DNA from: Gallionellaceae bacterium
GTDB taxonomy: Bacteria; Pseudomonadota; Gammaproteobacteria; Burkholderiales; Gallionellaceae
Length of the DNA: 7,782 nt
Direction of reading: 5' to 3'
Assembly (NCBI GenBank): GCA_003445795.1
Contig: DMCN01000012.1
Coordinates: 1-7,782, forward strand
Below the pieces are notes generated by a model, which had not been told where the DNA came from, ran no database searches, and saw only the letters and a program-made list of their open reading frames with translations. Position numbers and translations under genes: made by a program. This document shows, piece after piece, positions 6,139 to 7,782 of this stretch; position 1 is the first letter of the stretch, and the number at the start of each line of letters is the position of its first letter.

Positions 6139-6596
6139 CTGCCCGCGAAGCCGCACTGTCTCCAAGCTTCGAACACCGCCACCGCCACCGTATTGGAAAG
6201 ATTCAGGCTGCGATTGTCCGGCAGCATCGGCAGACGCAGGCGCCGTTCGGGCACGAATGCTGCTAATACCTCCGCTGGCAAACCGCGACTCTCGGGCCCG
6301 AACAGGAACGCATCCCCGTGTTGGTATTGCACTTCGTGGTAGGGGTGCGAAGCCTTGGTGGTGAAGGCGAACGCGCGTGCATCGGGCAGGGTGTCCAGAC
6401 ATTCGACAAGAGTGTCGTAAACCCGGACACGCGCATATTCGTGATAATCCAGTCCGGCGCGGCGCAGCTGTTTGTCATCGAGATCGAAACCGAGCGGGCG
6501 GATGAGATGCAACTGCGCGCCGGTATTGGCGCACAGGCGGATGATATTGCCGGTATTGGGCGGGATCTCCGGTTGATAAAGAATCACGTTGAACAT
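6114..6596 (-). CDS. trmL: tRNA (cytidine/uridine-34 2'-O-)-methyltransferase TrmL (SPOUT family)
   Basis: A 160-residue cytoplasmic SPOUT methyltransferase, the usual TrmL length. TrmL uses S-adenosylmethionine to methylate the ribose of the wobble base (position 34) in certain leucine tRNAs. Signatures: MFNVILYQPEIPPNTGNIIR (1-20), LIRPLGFDLDDKQLRRAGLDY (31-51), the cofactor-knot motif FGPESRGLP (99-107) and LPMLPDNRSLNLSNTVAVAV (122-141). The protein ends soon after these, as expected for a stand-alone SPOUT domain. The start ATG is at 6596-6594 with only a weak purine-rich stretch (GAGCGG) upstream. It faces gpsA tail to tail, overlapping by 25 nt, and is divergent from the ATPase gene. 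In E. coli the same family member (yibK) also lies near gpsA, after cysE. Confidence 0.95.
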   Translation of the reverse strand: MFNVILYQPEIPPNTGNIIRLCANTGAQLHLIRPLGFDLDDKQLRRAGLDYHEYARVRVYDTLVECLDTLPDARAFAFTTKASHPYHEVQYQHGDAFLFGPESRGLPAEVLAAFVPERRLRLPMLPDNRSLNLSNTVAVAVFEAWRQCGFAGSQSNSLPG

Positions 6597-6688
6597 CAGG
6601 AATCCGCTCGAAATGCTTGTCAGTATGGGGAAAAACGGCTAACTTCCGTTTATCGGCAAGTGTCTGAAAAAGTCACACAGGGGGAATT
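6597..6688. promoter_or_regulatory. Divergent intergenic region between trmL and the secretion ATPase gene
   Basis: This 92-bp gap must hold start signals for both genes. Toward the ATPase gene, TTGTCA (6617-6622) and TAACTT (6640-6645) are separated by 17 nt: a fair -35 (five of six) with a weak -10 (three of six). A small dyad, AAACGG (6633-6638) and CCGTTT (6646-6651), overlaps the -10 and could be an operator or chance. AGGGGG (6679-6684) is the ribosome site for the ATG at 6689. Toward trmL only a weak candidate is seen (GTGACT, 16 nt, GATAAA on the minus strand). No sigma-54 type GG/GC pair is evident. Confidence 0.3.
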
Positions 6689-7782
6689 ATGGCGCGTCCG
6701 GAGAAAATCCGCTTAGGCGATCTGCTGGTACAGCAGAAACTCATTTCATTGGATCAACTCCAGTTCGCGCTGGAGCAGCAGAAACGCAGCGGTCGCAAGC
6801 TCGGTCGCGTGCTGGTGGATAACGCTTTCGTCAGCGAAGACCAGATCTCCGAAGCCATCGCCAAGCAGCTCAACATCCCGTACATCAATCTCAAGTACTA
6901 CAACGTCAATCTCGAGATCGTGCGCCGCCTGCCGGAGAACCAGGCGCGGCGTTTCCGCGCCGTAGCGCTGGAAGAACGCAACGGTGTGCTGCTGGTCGGC
7001 ATGGCTGACCCGACCGACCTGTTCGCCTTCGACGAGATCGCGCGACTGCTCAAGCGCGACATCGATGTCGCCGTGGTCACCGAAGGCCAGTTGCTGGAAA
7101 CCATCGACCGTGTCTATCGTCGCACCGAAGAGATATCCGGTCTGGCCAAGGCGGTCTCGGAAGAACTGGGCGATAGCTACATCGACTTCGGCGCGCTGAG
7201 CGACACCGTTGGTGTGGAAGAAGCGCCGGTGGTCAAGCTGTTGCAGACCATGTTCGACGACGCCACCCAGGTGCGCGCTTCCGACATCCATATCGAACCG
7301 CAGGAGTCGCGCGTGCAGATCCGTTTCCGCATCGACGGTGCGTTGCACCTGCAAACCGAGGCCGACAGCAAGATCGCCCCCTCGCTCGCGCTGCGTCTGA
7401 AGCTGATGTCCGGTCTGGACATCTCCGAGAAGCGTTTGCCGCAGGACGGCCGTTTCAACATCCGCGTGCGCGACCAGGCGGTGGACGTGCGTATCTCCAC
7501 CATGCCGACGCAATACGGCGAATCGGTGGTGATGCGTCTGCTCAACCAGAGCGGCAGCTTCCTCACGCTGGACAAGCTCGGCATGCCCGCGGACATGCTC
7601 AAGCGCTTCCGCGAGATTATCCAGCGCAGCAATGGCATGGTGCTGGTCACCGGCCCGACCGGTTCCGGCAAGACGACGACACTGTATGCGGGTTTGGCCG
7701 AGATCAACACCATCGACCAGAAGATCATCACTGTGGAAGATCCGGTGGAATACCGTCTGCCCGGCATCAACCAGGTGCAGGT
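6689..7782 (+). CDS. MshE/PilB/GspE-type secretion ATPase with tandem MshEN domain (3' truncated by window edge)
   Basis: The first 364 residues of a hexameric cytoplasmic ATPase that powers pilus assembly or type II secretion; members run to about 560-580 residues. The N-terminus has two 24-residue MshEN motifs: residues 8-31 (RLGDLL...LQFALEQQ) and 37-60 (KLGRVL...ISEAIAKQ), joined by a 5-residue linker. This is the c-di-GMP-binding layout known from Vibrio MshE. Next come the rest of the N-terminal domain (LLVGMADPTD, 101-110), then the ATPase N-lobe with ASDIHIEP (197-204) and RFRIDG (212-217), the Walker A motif GPTGSGKTTT (322-331) and the Asp-box start VEDPVEY. Walker B, the His box and the zinc-binding Cys cluster lie beyond the window. 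ATG at 6689 is supported by AGGGGG 4 nt upstream. MshE-like is the best fit from the MshEN start; whether it serves an MSHA-type pilus, another type IV pilus or type II secretion needs the genes to the right. Confidence 0.93.
   Translation, partial: MARPEKIRLGDLLVQQKLISLDQLQFALEQQKRSGRKLGRVLVDNAFVSEDQISEAIAKQLNIPYINLKYYNVNLEIVRRLPENQARRFRAVALEERNGVLLVGMADPTDLFAFDEIARLLKRDIDVAVVTEGQLLETIDRVYRRTEEISGLAKAVSEELGDSYIDFGALSDTVGVEEAPVVKLLQTMFDDATQVRASDIHIEPQESRVQIRFRIDGALHLQTEADSKIAPSLALRLKLMSGLDISEKRLPQDGRFNIRVRDQAVDVRISTMPTQYGESVVMRLLNQSGSFLTLDKLGMPADMLKRFREIIQRSNGMVLVTGPTGSGKTTTLYAGLAEINTIDQKIITVEDPVEYRLPGINQVQ

Noticed and set aside
4960..6402. A 480-codon open frame on the minus strand across the SH3-like gene, gpsA and part of trmL
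   Set aside because: It is antisense to three well-supported genes, is rich in Arg, His and Gln without any family motif, and has the look of a GC-driven shadow frame.
6633..6651. AAACGG/CCGTTT dyad as a terminator or strong operator
   Set aside because: Only a 6-bp stem with a 7-nt loop and little of a T-run; kept as a note in the intergenic entry only.

Overview
The window is a GC-rich, gene-dense chromosomal segment. Its gene order and protein sequences suggest a betaproteobacterium, possibly of the Gallionellaceae/Nitrosomonadales type. That lineage call is an inference from overall look: no rRNA or marker gene is present to prove it.

Layout, left to right. (1) 2-1471: the C-terminal part of an RND-family inner-membrane efflux permease, entering from the left edge. 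(2) 1472-1565: a gap holding a perfect 26-bp palindrome of the dispersed REP type. (3) 1566-6138: seven genes on the + strand packed end to end, most overlapping or within 1-14 nt: a small DUF2892 membrane protein, a PglL/Wzy-type O-oligosaccharyltransferase, a membrane-anchored rhodanese, glutaredoxin 3 (grxC), the export chaperone secB, a secreted tandem SH3-like protein, and glycerol-3-phosphate dehydrogenase (gpsA). (4) 6114-6596, minus strand: the tRNA 2'-O-methyltransferase trmL, converging on gpsA with a 25-nt overlap. (5) 6597-6688: a short divergent intergenic region. (6) 6689-right edge, + strand: the N-terminal two thirds of a PilB/GspE/MshE-type secretion ATPase with a tandem MshEN (c-di-GMP-binding type) N-terminus.

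The rhodanese-grxC-secB-gpsA order, with trmL close by, matches the conserved enterobacterial yibN-grxC-secB-gpsA(-cysE-trmL) neighbourhood, so the core is ancestral housekeeping. The lineage-specific parts are the DUF2892 and PglL-like genes placed in front, and the SH3-like gene between secB and gpsA. The PglL-like enzyme and the pilus-type ATPase are only about 3 kb apart, which makes pilin glycosylation a reasonable but unproven link.

I see no new defence system, CRISPR array, insertion sequence, tRNA or rRNA. The most unusual signal is a terminator-like hairpin followed by T-runs inside the first 26 codons of the PglL-like gene, combined with a TTG start that overlaps the preceding gene.
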